This document shows positions 51,748 to 52,063 of a stretch of DNA of 52,063 bases, piece by piece (position 1 is the stretch's first letter; every line of letters begins with the position of its first letter). Origin of the DNA: JBGLNL01 sp964548045 (GTDB lineage: Bacteria; Chloroflexota; Dehalococcoidia; SZUA-161; SpSt-899); the NCBI GenBank assembly GCA_964548045.1, contig CAZJQZ010000002.1:1-52063 (forward strand), read 5' to 3'. The notes beneath the pieces are model-generated. The model searched no databases. It was given only the letters and a program-made list of their open reading frames with translations, and had not been told where the DNA came from. The position numbers and the translations under genes were made by a program.

Positions 51748-52063
51748 ATGAAAATACGTGTCAAGCTGCTAATCCTTTTTATCATCGTTGGAATTGGGGC
51801 AGCAGTGGCCATAAACATGGGATGGCTTGAGTGGCATGATGTTCCTGGTGATGTACGGGATCAAATTGAGGCACTTAGCACTTTGGATTATGAAGTTGAC
51901 AGCATCAAGGATACAGGAAAAACGTATAAAATCAAATTAGAAATGAGGAAAATACCCACTCTCAGTACTGATGAAATCGAAAATTGGACCACTTCGGTTT
52001 GTATAGATGTGAACAGAATTTTACTTAGGGAGGACATAAAGCGAAATATTGAAGTAGAAGCAC
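51748..52063 (+). CDS. Membrane-anchored protein, truncated at window end
   Basis: The frame opens with ATG at 51748 and runs off the window after 105 codons. Residues 5-24 (VKLLILFIIVGIGAAVAINM) form an N-terminal membrane anchor; the rest is a soluble, charged domain with WLEWHDVPGDVRDQI. No lipobox. The family cannot be named from this fragment. Confidence 0.65.
   Translation, partial: MKIRVKLLILFIIVGIGAAVAINMGWLEWHDVPGDVRDQIEALSTLDYEVDSIKDTGKTYKIKLEMRKIPTLSTDEIENWTTSVCIDVNRILLREDIKRNIEVEA

Noticed and set aside
1..52063. tRNA genes, rRNA genes, CRISPR arrays, prophage or insertion sequences
   Set aside because: No cloverleaf, direct-repeat array or transposase-like reading frame was seen on either strand by eye; tRNAscan or similar would be the decisive test.

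Overview
The window looks like a chromosomal segment of a strictly anaerobic bacterium, most probably a member of the Dehalococcoidia (Chloroflexota). This rests on roughly even base composition, a short-form EF-Ts, a truncated 'core' MetE-like methionine synthase, a large cobalamin salvage locus, tungsten/Hdr-type redox genes and selenocysteine use. No rRNA, tRNA, CRISPR array or intact transposon was found. Almost every gene has a recognisable role, and operons are very compact, with many 4-nt stop/start overlaps.

Layout. (1) 1-6400: a zinc alcohol dehydrogenase, a 23S/tRNA m5U methyltransferase with an SDR oxidoreductase, a SnoaL-like protein, selA (selenocysteine synthase), then pcm with a CcmE-type protein that carries Cys instead of the heme-binding His. 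(2) 6473-9554: thiL-tsaE-tsaB followed by three small or unknown genes, including a 40-residue Cys-rich mini-protein. (3) 9673-12300: small unknown gene, an Lrp-type regulator, an ADP-forming acyl-CoA synthetase subunit and a 108-bp MITE-like element. (4) 12375-29900, minus strand: one apparently continuous 19-gene operon reading rpsB-tsf-pyrH-frr-acyl-CoA dehydrogenase-uppS-cdsA-dxr-rseP-ispG-TIM barrel-alcohol dehydrogenase-mtnA-mtnP-metE-like-PfkB kinase-PHP-GNAT-ahcY. It combines translation, lipid carrier/MEP isoprenoid synthesis and recycling of SAM by-products.

(5) 30099-38687, minus strand: the most interesting locus. It reads AOR-family tungsten enzyme (BamB-like), ferredoxin (BamC-like), HdrD-like (BamD-like), fdhD, HdrA-like (BamE-like), MvhD-like (BamF-like). 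Both the hdrA-like and the mvhD-like genes contain an in-frame TGA exactly where a conserved cysteine is expected, with a plausible SECIS hairpin after each, so both probably encode selenoproteins. The order resembles the class II benzoyl-CoA reductase complex BamBCDEF, without BamGHI and with fdhD inserted. A divergent SorC-family regulator (39059) and a perfect palindrome upstream of the AOR gene suggest dedicated control. selA at 3947 would serve selenocysteine synthesis.

(6) 40079-51476, plus strand: two cobalamin-riboswitch-controlled transcription units, btuF-btuC-btuD-cbiB-cobD-(LEA14-like lipoprotein)-cobO-(PP2C-like protein)-cbiA and then cobT-cobS-cobC. Together they import corrinoids, adenosylate them and rebuild the nucleotide loop. 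The window ends with a small CxxC protein and a truncated membrane-anchored protein.

Smaller-scale signals include 28-bp palindromes dispersed into coding sequence and several promoters only 8 nt from the start codon, which implies leaderless mRNAs.
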